Below, one piece after another: positions 23,544 through 35,699 of a stretch of DNA of 64,000 nucleotides. Each line of letters begins with the position of its first letter. Position 1 is the first letter of the stretch. The notes beneath the pieces are model-generated. The model did not search any database. It saw nothing but the letters and a program-made list of their open reading frames with translations, and was not told the DNA's origin. The translations under genes and the position numbers were made by a program. The stretch comes from Amaranthus tricolor (lineage: Eukaryota; Streptophyta; Magnoliopsida; Caryophyllales; Amaranthaceae): contig NC_080058.1 of the NCBI RefSeq assembly GCF_026212465.1, forward strand, positions 21,823,161-21,887,160, in the 5' to 3' direction.

Positions 23544-23715
23544 CGCGACTTAGCATCTAATTTTAAGCGTATGACAATTTTTTTTTAATTCTATCTATTT
23601 CAAAACAATAATTTATAAAAAATAGTGTTGTGTACCAAGTTTTGTGGCAAACAAACCATGTTTGAACCACTTTATGCTAGAAAGTGCCAAAAACGTTTTA
23701 AAAAAATTTCAAAAA
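23544..23715. repeat. M10, class b, 172 bp
   Basis: It starts CGCGACTTAGCATC. The core is GTATGACAATTTTTTTTTAA with ATAAAAAATAG and GTACCAAGTTTTGTGG. M3 shares its GCATCTAATTT start. An inverted repeat CAAACA-AACCA-TGTTTG lies at 23648-23664. Confidence 0.9.
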
Positions 23716-23885
23716 CACAACATAGCACGTAATTTCAAGCATATGACTATTGTTTTTGATTCTAACCATTTTAACACAATACAATATAGCAAATAGTGTA
23801 GTGTGCCAAGTTTCGTTGCAAACAAACCAAGTTTCTACTACTTTTTGCAAGAATGTGCCGAAAACGCTTTTAAAAACCTCACAAA
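23716..23885. repeat. M11, class c, 170 bp
   Basis: It is a c core with TTTTTGATTCTAACC and CAATATAGC. The box-like motif TTTCGTTGCAAACAAAC lies at 23811-23827. The end GCTTTTAAAAACCTCACAAAC is specific to M11. Confidence 0.9.
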
Positions 23886-24055
23886 CGCAACTTAGCACGT
23901 AATTTCAAAAACGTGACTATTGATTACGATTCTAACGATTTCAACACAATAACTTATACCAATTAGTATTGTGTGCCATGTTTCGTTGCAAATAAAGAAA
24001 GTTTCAGCCGCTTTTGTCGAGAGAGTGCCCAATACGCTTAGAAAAACCTAAAAAA
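23886..24055. repeat. M12, class d, 170 bp
   Basis: It is a d core with the private start CAAAAACGTGACTATTGATT and the box variant TTTCGTTGCAAATAAAG at 23981-23997. It ends CAGCCGCTTTTGTCGAG and CCAATACGC. Confidence 0.9.
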
Positions 24056-24226
24056 CGCAACTTAGCACGTAATTTCAAGCATATGACTATTGTTTACAAT
24101 TCTAACCATTTCAACACAATAACATATACCAAATAATGTTGTGTTCCACGTTTCCTGGCAAACAAACCATGTTTCAACTATTTTTAGCGAGAAAGTGCCC
24201 AAAACGCCGAAAAAAAATCTAAAAAA
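24056..24226. repeat. M13, class a, 171 bp
   Basis: It is an a core with CATATACCAAATAATGTTG and box position TTTCCTGGCAAACAAAC. It ends CTATTTTTAGCGAG and AAACGCCG. It opens the last complete a-b-c-d tetramer of the HOR (M13-M16, 681 bp). Confidence 0.9.
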
Positions 24227-24397
24227 CGCAACTTAGCATCAAATTTCAAGCCTATGACTATTGTTTTTAATTCTAACTATTTCAAAACAATAATTTATAC
24301 AAAATAGTGTTGTGTGCCAAGTTTCGTAGCAAACAAACCATGTTTGAACCACTTTATGCTAGATAGTGCAAAAAACGTTTTAAAAAAATTTCAAAAA
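24227..24397. repeat. M14, class b, 171 bp
   Basis: It starts GCATCAAATTTC, with core ACAAAATAGTGTTGTGTGCC and box position TTTCGTAGCAAACAAAC. A 9-bp deletion here defines four other HOR copies. M4 is its nearest partner. Confidence 0.9.
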
Positions 24398-24566
24398 CAC
24401 AACTTAGCTCGTAGTTTCAAGCATATGACTATTTTTTATTGTTCCCACCATTTCAACCCAATACAATATAGCAAATAGTGTAGTGTGCCATGTTTCGTTG
24501 CAAACAAACCAAGTTTAAACTTTTTTTTGCAAGAATGTGCCGAAAACGCTTTAAAAACCCCAAAAA
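24398..24566. repeat. M15, class c, 169 bp
   Basis: It starts CACAACTTAGCTCGTAG, with core GTTCCCACCATTTC and CAATATAGC. The box-like motif lies at 24493-24509. The end CTTTAAAAACCCCAAAAACG is specific and identifies M15 material in the hybrid at 47701. Confidence 0.9.
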
Positions 24567-24736
24567 CGCAACTTAGCACGTAATTTCAAGCATTTGACAG
24601 TTGATTTTGATTCTAACGATTTCAACACAATAACATATACCAATTCGTATTGTGTGCCCAGTTTCGTTGCAAACAAAGAATGTTTCAACCACTTTTGTCG
24701 CGAAAATTCCCAAAACGCTTAAGAAAACCTAAAAAA
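24567..24736. repeat. M16, class d, 170 bp
   Basis: It has a d core with CAGTTGATTTTGATTC and GTGTGCCCAG, and the box-like motif TTTCGTTGCAAACAAAG at 24662-24678. It comes in two forms: AAAGAATG with CTTAAGAAAACC, and AAAGAAAG with CTTAAAAAAACC. The second always precedes an M1 with B-type CATTTCAAAAC. Confidence 0.9.
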
Positions 24737-27470
24737 CGCAACTTAGCACGTAATTTCAAGCATATGACTATTGTTTACAATTCTAACCATTTCCAAACAA
24801 TAACATATACCAAATAGTGTTGTGTTCCACGTTTCCTGGCAAACAAACCAAGTTTCAACCACTTTTTGCGAGAAAGTGCCTAAAACGCAGAAAAAAAAAT
24901 CTAAAAAACGCAACTTAGCACCTAATTTCAAGATTATGACTGATGTTTTTAATTATAACTATTTCAAAACAATAATTTATACCAAATAGTGTTATGTGCC
25001 AAGTTTCATGGCAAATAATCAAAGTTTCAACCACTTTTTGCGAGAAAGTGCCTAAAACACAGAAAAAAAAATCTAAAAAACGCAACTTAGCATCTAATTT
25101 CAAGCCTATGACTATTGTTGTTATTTCTAACTATTTCAAAACAATAATTTATACCAAATAATTTTGTGTGCAAAGTTTCGAGGCAAACAAACCATGTTTG
25201 TACCACTTTATGCTAGAAAGTGCCAAAAACGTTTAAAAAAACCTCAAAAACGCAACTTAGCACGTATTTTCAAGCGTATGACTATTGTTTTTAATTCTAA
25301 CTATTTCAAAACAATAATTTATACAAAATAGTGTTGTGTGCCAAGGTTCGTGGTAAACAAACCATGTTTGAACCACTTTATGCTGGAAAGTGCCAAAAAC
25401 GTTTTAAAAAAATTTCAAAAACACAGCTTAGCACGTAATTTCAAGCATATGACTATTGTTTTTTATTCTAACCATTTAAACCTAATACAATATAACAAAT
25501 AGTGTAGTGCGCCAAGTTTCGTTGCAAACAAACCAAGTTTCAACTACTTTTTGCAAGAATGTGGGGAAAACGCTTTAAAAAACCTCAAAAACGCAACTTA
25601 GCACGTAATTTCAAGCATTTGACAGTTGATTTCGATTCTAACGATTTCAACACAATAACATTTACCAATTATTATTGTGTGCCATGTTTCGTTGCAAATA
25701 AAGAAAGTTTCAACCGCTTTTGTCGAGCAAGTGCCCAAAACGCTTAGAAAAACCTAAAAAACGCAACTTAGCACGTAATTTCAAGCCTATGACTATTGTT
25801 TACAATTCTAACCATTTCAATACAATAACATATACCAAATAGTGTTGTGTTCCATGTTTCCTTGCAAACAAACCAAGTTTCAACAACTTTTTGCGAGAAA
25901 GTGCCTAAAACACAGAAAAAAATCTAAAAAACGCAACTTAATACCTACTTTATAGCTTATGACTATTGTTTTTAATTCTAACTATTTCAAAACAATAATT
26001 TATACCAAATAGTGTTCTATGCCATGTTTCGTGGCAAATAAAAAAAGTTTCAACCACTTTTTGCGTGAAAGTACGGTAGCACTGAAAAAAAAACGCTTAA
26101 AAAAACCTCAAAAACACAACTTAGCACGTAATTTGAAGCATATCAATATAGTTTACAATTCTAACCATTTCAATACAATAACATATACCAAATAGTGTTG
26201 TGTTCCATGTTTCCTTGCAAACAAACCAAGTTTCAACAACTTTTTGCGAGAAAGTGCCCAAACCGCAAAAAAAAAATCTAAAATACGCGACTTAGCATCT
26301 AATTTTAAGCGTATGACAATTTTTTTTTAATTCTATCTATTTCAAAACAATAATTTATAAAAAATAGTGTTGTGTACCAAGTTTTGTGGCAAACAAACCA
26401 TGTTTGAACCACTTTATGCTAGAAAGTGCCAAAAACGTTTTAAAAAAATTTCAAAAACACAACTTAGCACGTAATTTCAAGCATATGACTATTGTTTTTG
26501 ATTCTAACCATTTCAACACAATACAATATAGCAAATAGTGTAGTGTGCCAAGTTTCGTTGCAAACAAACCAAGTTTCTACTACTTTTTGCAAGAATGTGC
26601 CGAAAACGCTTTTAAAAACCTCACAAACGCAACTTAGCACGTAATTTAAAAAACGTGACTATTGATTACGATTCTAACGATTTCAACACAATAACTTATA
26701 CCAATTAGTATTGTGTGCCATGTTTCGTTGCAAATAAAGAAAGTTTCAGCCGCTTTTGTCGAGAATGTGCCCAATACGCTTAGAAAAACCTAAAAAACGC
26801 AACTTAGCACGTAATTTCAAGCATATGACTATTGTTTACAATTCTAACCTTTTCAACACAATAACATATACCAAATAATGTTGTGTTCCACGTTTCTTGG
26901 CAAACAAACCATATTTCAACTGTTTTTAGCGAGAAAGTGCCCAAAACGCCGAAAAAAAAATCTAAAAAACGCAACTTAGCAACAAATTTCAAGCCTATGA
27001 CTATTGTTTTTAATTCTAACTATTTCAAAACAATAATTTATACAAAATAGTGTTGTGTGCTAGCAAACAAACCATGTTTGAACCACTTTATGCTAGATTG
27101 TGCAAAAAACGTTTAAAAAAAATTTCAAAAACACAACTTAGCTCGTAATTTCAAGCATATGACTATTGTTTTTTATTCCAACCATTTCAACCCAATACAA
27201 TATAGCAAATAGTGTAGTGTGCCATGTTTCGTTGCAAACAAACCAAGTTTAAACTTTTTTTTGCAAGAATGTGCCGAAAACGCTTTAAAAACCCCAAAAA
27301 CGCAACTTAGCACGTAATTTCAAGCATTTGACAGTTGATTTTGATTCTAACGATTTCAACACAATAACATATACCAATTAGTTTTGTGTGCCCAGTTTCG
27401 TTGCAAACAAAGAAAGTTTCAACCGCTTTTGTCGCGAAAGTGCCCAAAACGCTTAAAAAAACCTAAAAAA
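24737..27470. repeat. 16-mer HOR copy, 2,734 bp, A start, 9-bp deletion
   Basis: M1-M4 are A-type. M8 has the AATACCTAC form, and M14 carries the 9-bp deletion at about 27060. M9 contains an M7-like tract at about 26206-26240. It resembles the copy at 11047 although two intact-M14 copies lie between them and the 13781/16515 group. M16 is the B form. Confidence 0.92.
26206..26240. other. M7-like conversion tract inside M9
   Basis: Other M9 monomers read CCACGTTTCTTGG and then AAACAATTTTTGCG. Here M9 reads CCATGTTTCCTTG and then AACAACTTTTTGCG, exactly as M7 does. The front (GCATATCAATATAG) and the end (CCCAAACCGC) remain M9. A non-reciprocal exchange between two a-class monomers is the simplest reading. 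Confidence 0.75.
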
Positions 27471-30213
27471 CGCAACTTAGCACGTAATTTCAAGCATATG
27501 ACTATTGTTTACAATTCTAACCATTTCAAAACAATAACATATACCAAATAGTGTTGTGTTCCACGTTTCCTGGCAAACAAACCAAGTTTCAACCACTTTT
27601 TGCGAGAAAGTGCCTAAAACGCAGAAAAAAAAATCTAAAAAACGCAACTTAGCACCTAATTTCAAGATTATGACTAATTTTTTTAATTATAACTATTTCC
27701 AAACAATAATTTATACCAAATAGTGTTATGTGCCAAGTTTCATGGCAAATAATCAAATGTTTCAACCACTTTTTGCGAGAAAGTGCCTAAAACGCAGAAA
27801 AAAAAATCTAAAAAACGCAACTTAGCATCTAATTTCAAGCCTATGACTGTTGTTGTTAATTCTAACTATTTCAAAACAATAATTTATACCAAATAATTTT
27901 GTGTGCAAAGTTTCGAAGCAAACAAACCATGTTTGTACCACTTTATGCTAGAAACTGCCAAAACCGTTTAAAAAAACCTCAAAAACGCAACTTAGCACGT
28001 ATTTTCAAGCCTATGACTATTGTTTTTAATTCTAACTATTTCAAAACAATAATTTATACAAAATAGTGTTGTGTGCCAAGGTTCGTGGTAAACAAACCAT
28101 GTTTGAACCACTTTATGCTGGAAAGTGCCAAAAACGTTTTAAAAAAATTTCAAAAACACAGCTTAGCACGTAATTTCAAGCATATGACTATTGTTTTTTA
28201 TTCTAACCATTTAAACCTAATACAATATAACAAATAGTGTAGTGCGCCAAGTTTCGTTGCAAACAAACCAAGTTTCAACTACTTTTTGCAAGAATGTGGG
28301 GAAAACGCTTTAAAAAACCTCAAAAACGCAACTTAGCACGTAATTTCAAGCATTTGACAGTTGATTTCGATTCTAACGATTTCAACACAATAACATTTAC
28401 CAATTAGTGTTGTGTGCCAAGTTTCGTTGCAAACAAAGAAAGTTTCAACCGCTTTTGTCGAGCAACTGCCCAAAACGCTTAGAAAAACCTAAAAAACGCA
28501 ACTTAGCACGTAATTTCAAGCCTATGACTATTGTTGACAATTCTAACCATTTCAATACAATAATATATACCAAATAGTGTTGTGTTCCATGTTTCCTTGC
28601 AAACAAACCAAGTTTCAACAACTTTTTGCGAGAAAGTGCCTAAAACTCAGAAAAAAATCCAAAAAAACGCAACTTAACACCTAATTTATAGCTTATGACT
28701 ATTGTTTTTAATTCTAACTATTTCAAAACAACAATTTATACCAAATAGTGTTCTACGCCAAGTTTCGTGGCAAATAAAAAAAGTTTCAACCACTTTTTGC
28801 GAGAAAGTACGCTAGCACTGAAAAAAAACGCTTAAAAAAACCTCAAAAACACAACTTAGCACGTAATTTAAAGCATATCACTATAGTTTACAATTCTAAC
28901 CATTTCAATACAATAACATATACCAAATAGTGTTGTGTTCCACGTTTCTTGGCAAACAAACCAAGTTTCAAACAATTTTTGCGAGAAAGTGCCAAAACCG
29001 CAGAAAAAAAATCTAAGAAACGCGACTTAGCATCTAATTTTAAGCGTATGACAATTTTTTTTAATTCTATCTATTTCAAAACGATAATTTATAAAAAATA
29101 GTGTTGTGTACCAAGTTTTGTGGCAAACAAACCATGTTTGAACCACTTTATGCTAGAAAGTGCCAAAAACGTTTTAAAAAAATTTCAAAAACACAACTTA
29201 GCACGTAATTTCAAGCATATGACAATTGTTTTTGATTCTAACCATTTTAACACAATACAATATAGCAAATAGTGTAGTGTGCCAAGTTTCGTTGCAAACA
29301 AACCAAATTTCTACTACTTTTTGCAAGAATGTGCCGAAAACGCTTTTAAAAACCTCACAAACGCAACTTAGCACGTAATTTCAAAAACGTGACTATTGAT
29401 TACGATTCTAACGATTTCAACACAATAACTTATACCAATTAGTATTGTGTGCCATGTTTCGTTGCAAATAAAAAAAGTTTCAGCCGCTTTTGTCGAGAAA
29501 GTGCCCAATACGCTTAGAAAAACCTAAAAAACGCAACTTAGCACGTAATTTCAAGCATATGACTATTGTTTACAATTCTAACCATTTCAACACAATAACA
29601 TATACCAAATAATGTTGTGTTCCACGTTTCCTGGCAAACAAACCATGTTTCAAGTATTTTTAGCGAGAAAGTGCCCAAAACGCCGAAAAAAATTCTAAAA
29701 AACGCAACTTAGCATCAAATTTCAAGCCTATGACTATTGTTTTTAATTCTAACTATTTCAAAACAATAATTTATACAAAATAGTGTTGTGTGCCAAGTTT
29801 CGTAGCAAACAAACCATGTTTGAACCACTTTATGCTAGATAGTGCAAAAAACGTTTAAAAAAAATTTCAAAAACACAACTTAGCTCGTAGTTTCAAGCAT
29901 ATGACTATTGTTTATTGTTCCCACCACTTCAACCCAATACAATATAGCAAATAGTGTAGTGTGCCATGTTTCATTGCAAACAAACCAAGTTTAAACTTTT
30001 TTTTGCAAGAATGTGCCGAAAACGCTTTAAAAACCCCAAAAACGCAACTTAGCACGTAATTTCAAGCATTTGACAGTTGATTTTGATTCTAACGATTTCA
30101 ACACAATAACATATACCAATTCGTATTGTGTGCCCAGTTTCGTTGCAAACAAAGAATGTTTCAACCGCTTTTGTCGCGAAAGTTCCCAAAACGCTTAAGA
30201 AAACCGAAAAAAA
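27471..30213. repeat. 16-mer HOR copy, 2,743 bp, B haplotype in M1-M4
   Basis: It has the full B marker set in M1-M4, with private GACTGTTG in M3. M14 is intact, and M8 is the AACACCTAA form. M12 has AAATAAAAAAAG, shared with the next two copies. M16 is the AAAGAATG form. Confidence 0.92.
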
Positions 30214-32955
30214 CGCAACTTAGCACGTAATTTCAAGCATAGGACTATTGTTTACAATTCTAACCATTTCCAAACAATAACATATACCAAATAGTGTTGT
30301 GTTCCACGTTTCCTGGCAAACAAACCAAGTTTCAACCACTTTTTGCGAGAAAGTGCCTAAAACGCAGAAAAAAAAATCTAAAAAAACGCAACTTAGCACC
30401 TAATTTCAAGATTATGACTGATGTTTTTAATTATAACTATTTCAAAACAATAATTTATACCAAATAGTGTTATGTGCCAAGTTTCATGGCAAATAATCAA
30501 AGTTTCAACCACTTTTTGCGAGAAAGTGCCTATAACACAGAAAAAAAAATCTAAAAAACGCAAATTAGCATCTAATTTCAAGCCTATGACTATTGTTGTT
30601 ATTTCTAACTATTTCAAAACAATAATTTATACCAAATAATTTTGTGTGCAAAGTTTCGAGGCAAACAAACCATGTTTGTACCACTTTATGCTAGAAAGTG
30701 CCAAAAACGTTTAAAAAAACCTCAAAAACGCAACTTAGCACGTATTTTCAAGCGTATGACTATTGTTTTTAATTCTAACTATTTCAAAACAATAATTTAT
30801 ACAAAATAGTGTTGTGTGCCAAGGTTCGTGGTAAACAAACCATGTTTGAACCACTTTATGCTGGAAAGTGCCAAAAACGTTTTAAAAAAATTTCAAAAAC
30901 ACAGCTTAGCACGTAATTTCAAGCATATGACTATTGTTTTTTATTCTAACCATTTAAACCTAATACAATATAACAAATAGTGTAGTGCGCCAAGTTTCGT
31001 TGCAAACAAACCAAGTTTCAACTACTTTTTGCAAGAATGTGGGGAAAACGCTTTAAAAAACCTCAAAAACGCAACTTAGCACGTAATTTCAAGCATTTGA
31101 CAGTTGATTTCGATTCTAACGATTTCAACACAATAACATTTACCAATTAGTATTGTGTGCCAAGTTTCGTTGCAAACAAAGAAAGTTTCAACCGCTTTTG
31201 TCGAGCAAGTGCCCAAAACGCTTAGAAAAACCCAAAAAACGCAACTTAGCACGTAATTTCAAGCCTATGACTATTGTTTACAATTTTAACCATTTCAATA
31301 CAATAATATATACCAAATTGTGTTGTGTTCCATGTTTCCTTGCAAACAAACCAAGTTTCAACAACTTTTTGCGAGAAAGTGCCTAAAACTCAGAAAAAAG
31401 TCTAAAAAACGCAACTTAACACCTAATTTATAGCTTATGACTATTGTTTTTAATTCTAACTATTTCAAAACAATAATTTATACCAAATAGTGTTCTATGC
31501 CAAGTTTCGTGGCAAATAAAAAAAGTTTCAACCACTTTTTGCGAGAAAAGTACGCTAGCACTGAAAAAAAACGCTTAAAAAAACCTCAAAAACACAACTT
31601 AGCACGTAATTTAAAGCATATCACTATAGTTTACAATTCTAACCATTTCAATACAATAACATATACCAAATAGTGTTGTGTTCCACGTTTCTTGGCAAAC
31701 AAACCAAGTTTCAAACAATTTTTGCGAGAAAGTGCCCAAACCGCAGAAAAAAAATCTAAAAAACGCGACTTAGCATCTAATTTTAAGCGTATGACAATTT
31801 TTTTTAATTCTATCTATTTCAAAACAATAATTTATAAAAAATAGTGTTGTGTACCAAGTTTTGTGGCAAACAAACCATGTTTGAACCACTTTATGCTAGA
31901 AAGTGCCAAAAACGTTTTAAAAAAATTTCAAAAACACAACTTAGCACGTAATTTCAAGCATATGACTATTGTTTTTGATTCTAACCATTTTAACACAATA
32001 CAATATAGCAAATAGTGTAGTGTGCCAAGTTTCGTTGCAAACAAACCAAATTTCTACTACTTTTTGCAAGAATGTGCCGAAAACGCTTTTAAAAACCTCA
32101 CAAACGCAACTTAGCACGTAATTTCAAAAACGTGACTATTGATTACGATTCTAACGATTTCAACACAATAACTTATACCAATTAGTATTGTGTGCCATGT
32201 TTCGTTGCAAATAAAAAAAGTTTCAGCCGCTTTTGTCGAGAAAGTGCCCAATACGCTTAGAAAAACCTAAAAAACGCAACTTAGCACGTAATTTCAAGCA
32301 TATGACTATTGTTTACAATTCTAACCATTTCAACACAATAACATATACCAAATAATGTTGTGTTCCACGTTTCCTGGCAAACAAACCATGTTTCAAGTAT
32401 TTTTAGCGAGAAAGTGCCCAAAACGCCGAAAAAAATTCTAAAAAACGCAACTTAGCATCAAATTTCAAGCCTATGACTATTGTTTTTAATTCTAACTATT
32501 TCAAAACAATAATTTATACAAAATAGTGTTGTGTGCCAAGTTTCGTAGCAAACAAACCATGTTTGAACCACTTTATGCTAGATAGTGCAAAAAACGTTTA
32601 AAAAAAATTTCAAAAACACAACTTAGCTCGTAGTTTCAAGCATATGACTATTGTTTATTGTTCCCACCACTTCAACCCAATACAATATAGCAAATAGTGT
32701 AGTGTGCCATGTTTCATTGCAAACAAACCAAGTTTAAACTTTTTTTTGCAAGAATGTGCCGAAAACGCTTTAAAAACCCCAAAAACGCAACTTAGCACGT
32801 AATTTCAAGCATTTGACAGTTGATTTTGATTCTAACGATTTCAACACAATAACATATACCAATTCGTATTGTGTGCCCAGTTTCGTTGCAAACAAAGAAT
32901 GTTTCAACCGCTTTTGTCGCGAAAGTTCCCAAAACGCTTAAGAAAACCGAAAAAA
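30214..32955. repeat. 16-mer HOR copy, 2,742 bp, A haplotype
   Basis: It shares private variants with the next copy: CATAGGACTATTG in M1, CAAATTAGC at the start of M3, TTTACAATTTTAACC in M7 and GAGAAAAGTACG in M8. These mark a local duplication of one HOR. Confidence 0.92.
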
Positions 32956-35699
32956 CGCAACTTAGCACGTAATTTCAAGCATAGGACTATTGTTTACAAT
33001 TCTAACCATTTCCAAACAATAACATATACCAAATAGTGTTGTGTTCCACGTTTCCTGGCAAACAAACCAAGTTTCAACCACTTTTTGCGAGAAAGTGCCT
33101 AAAACGCAGAAAAAAAAATCTAAAAAACGCAACTTAGCACCTAATTTCAAGATTATGACTGATGTTTTTAATTATAACTATTTCAAAACAATAATTTATA
33201 CCAAATAGTGTTATGTGCCAAGTTTCATGGCAAATAATCAAAGTTTCAACCACTTTTTGCGAGAAAGTGCCTATAACACAGAAAAAAAAATCTAAAAAAA
33301 CGCAAATTAGCATCTAATTTCAAGCCTATGACTATTGTTGTTATTTCTAACTATTTCAAAACAATAATTTATACCAAATAATTTTGTGTGCAAAGTTTCG
33401 AGGCAAACAAACCATGTTTGTACCACTTTATGCTAGAAAGTGCCAAAAACGTTTAAAAAAACCTCAAAAACGCAACTTAGCACGTATTTTCAAGCGTATG
33501 ACTATTGTTTTTAATTCTAACTATTTCAAAACAATAATTTATACAAAATAGTGTTGTGTGCCAAGGTTCGTGGTAAACAAACCATGTTTGAACCACTTTA
33601 TGCTGGAAAGTGCCAAAAACGTTTTAAAAAAATTTCAAAAACACAGCTTAGCACGTAATTTCAAGCATATGACTATTGTTTTTTATTCTAACCATTTAAA
33701 CCTAATACAATATAACAAATAGTGTAGTGCGCCAAGTTTCGTTGCAAACAAACCAAGTTTCAACTACTTTTTGCAAGAATGTGGGGAAAACGCTTTAAAA
33801 AACCTCAAAAACGCAACTTAGCACGTAATTTCAAGCATTTGACAGTTGATTTCGATTCTAACGATTTCAACACAATAACATTTACCAATTAGTATTGTGT
33901 GCCAAGTTTCGTTGCAAACAAAGAAAGTTTCAACCGCTTTTGTCGAGCAAGTGCCCAAAACGCTTAGAAAAACCCAAAAAACGCAACTTAGCACGTAATT
34001 TCAAGCCTATGACTATTGTTTACAATTTTAACCATTTCAATACAATAATATATACCAAATTGTGTTGTGTTCCATGTTTCCTTGCAAACAAACCAAGTTT
34101 CAACAACTTTTTGCGAGAAAGTGCCTAAAACTCAGAAAAAAGTCTAAAAAAACGCAACTTAACACCTAATTTATAGCTTATGACTATTGTTTTTAATTCT
34201 AACTATTTCAAAACAATAATTTATACCAAATAGTGTTCTATGCCAAGTTTCGTGGCAAATAAAAAAAGTTTCAACCACTTTTTGCGAGAAAAGTACGCTA
34301 GCACTGAAAAAAAACGCTTAAAAAAACCTCAAAAACACAACTTAGCACGTAATTTAAAGCATATCACTATAGTTTACAATTCTAACCATTTCAATACAAT
34401 AACATATACCAAATAGTGTTGTGTTCCACGTTTCTTGGCAAACAAACCAAGTTTCAAACAATTTTTGCGAGAAAGTGCCCAAACCGCAGAAAAAAAATCT
34501 AAAAAACGCGACTTAGCATCTAATTTTAAGCGTATGACAATTTTTTTTAATTCTATCTATTTCAAAACAATAATTTATAAAAAATAGTGTTGTGTACCAA
34601 GTTTTGTGGCAAACAAACCATGTTTGAACCACTTTATGCTAGAAAGTGCCAAAAACGTTTTAAAAAAATTTCAAAAACACAACTTAGCACGTAATTTCAA
34701 GCATATGACTATTGTTTTTGATTCTAACCATTTTAACACAATACAATATAGCAAATAGTGTAGTGTGCCAAGTTTCGTTGCAAACAAACCAAATTTCTAC
34801 TACTTTTTGCAAGAATGTGCCGAAAACGCTTTTAAAAACCTCACAAACGCAACTTAGCACGTAATTTCAAAAACGTGACTATTGATTACGATTCTAACGA
34901 TTTCAACACAATAACTTATACCAATTAGTATTGTGTGCCATGTTTCGTTGCAAATAAAAAAAGTTTCAGCCGCTTTTGTCGAGAAACTGCCCAATACGCT
35001 TAGAAAAACCTAAAAAACGCAACTTAGCACGTAATTTCAAGCATATGACTATTGTTTACAATTCTAACCATTTCAACACAATAACATATACCAAATAATG
35101 TTGTGTTCCACGTTTCCTGGCAAACAAACCATGTTTCAACTATTTTTAGCGAGAAAGTGCCCAAAACGCCGAAAAAAAATCTAAAAAACGCAACTTAGCA
35201 TCAAATTTCAAGCCTATGACTATTGTTTTTAATTCTAACTATTTCAAAACAATAATTTATACAAAATAGTGTTGTGTGCCAAGTTTTCGTAGCAAACAAA
35301 CCATGTTTGAACCACTTTATGCTAGATAGTGCAAAAAACATTTAAAAAAAATTTCAAAAACACAACTTAGCTCGTAGTTTCAAGCATATTACTATTGTTT
35401 TTTGTTCCCACCATTTCAACCCAATACAATATAGCAAATAGTGTAGTGTGCCATGTTTCGTTGCAAACAAACCAAGTTTAAACTTTTTTTTGCAAGAATG
35501 TGCCGAAAACGCTTTAAAAACCCCAAAAACTCAACTTAGCACGTAATTTCAAGCATTTGACAGTTGATTTTGATTCTAACGATTTCAACACAATAACATA
35601 TACCAATTAGTATTGTGTGCCCAGTTTCGTTGCAAACAAAGAATGTTTCAATCGCTTTTGTCGCGAAAGTTCCCAAAACGCTTAAGAAAACCTAAAAAA
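32956..35699. repeat. 16-mer HOR copy, 2,744 bp, A haplotype
   Basis: It is a near-duplicate of the copy at 30214. Its M14 has an extra T (AAGTTTTCG at about 35282), and its M16 has CAATCGC, shared with the copy at 35700. Confidence 0.92.

Larger units (their letters stand above)
21994..24736. repeat. 16-mer HOR copy used as reference, 2,743 bp
   Basis: The lengths of M1 to M16 are 172, 172, 170, 171, 171, 170, 170, 183, 171, 172, 170, 170, 171, 171, 169 and 170 bp. M1, M2 and the front of M3 are A-type. The rear of M3 and M4 are B-type, so a haplotype switch lies inside M3. Confidence 0.95.

Noticed and set aside
25559..25747. A 62-codon open frame on the + strand across M5/M6, repeated in several copies
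   Set aside because: It is open only where M6 has AATTATTATTG and closed where it has AATTAGTATTG. That is a neutral satellite variant, not coding selection.
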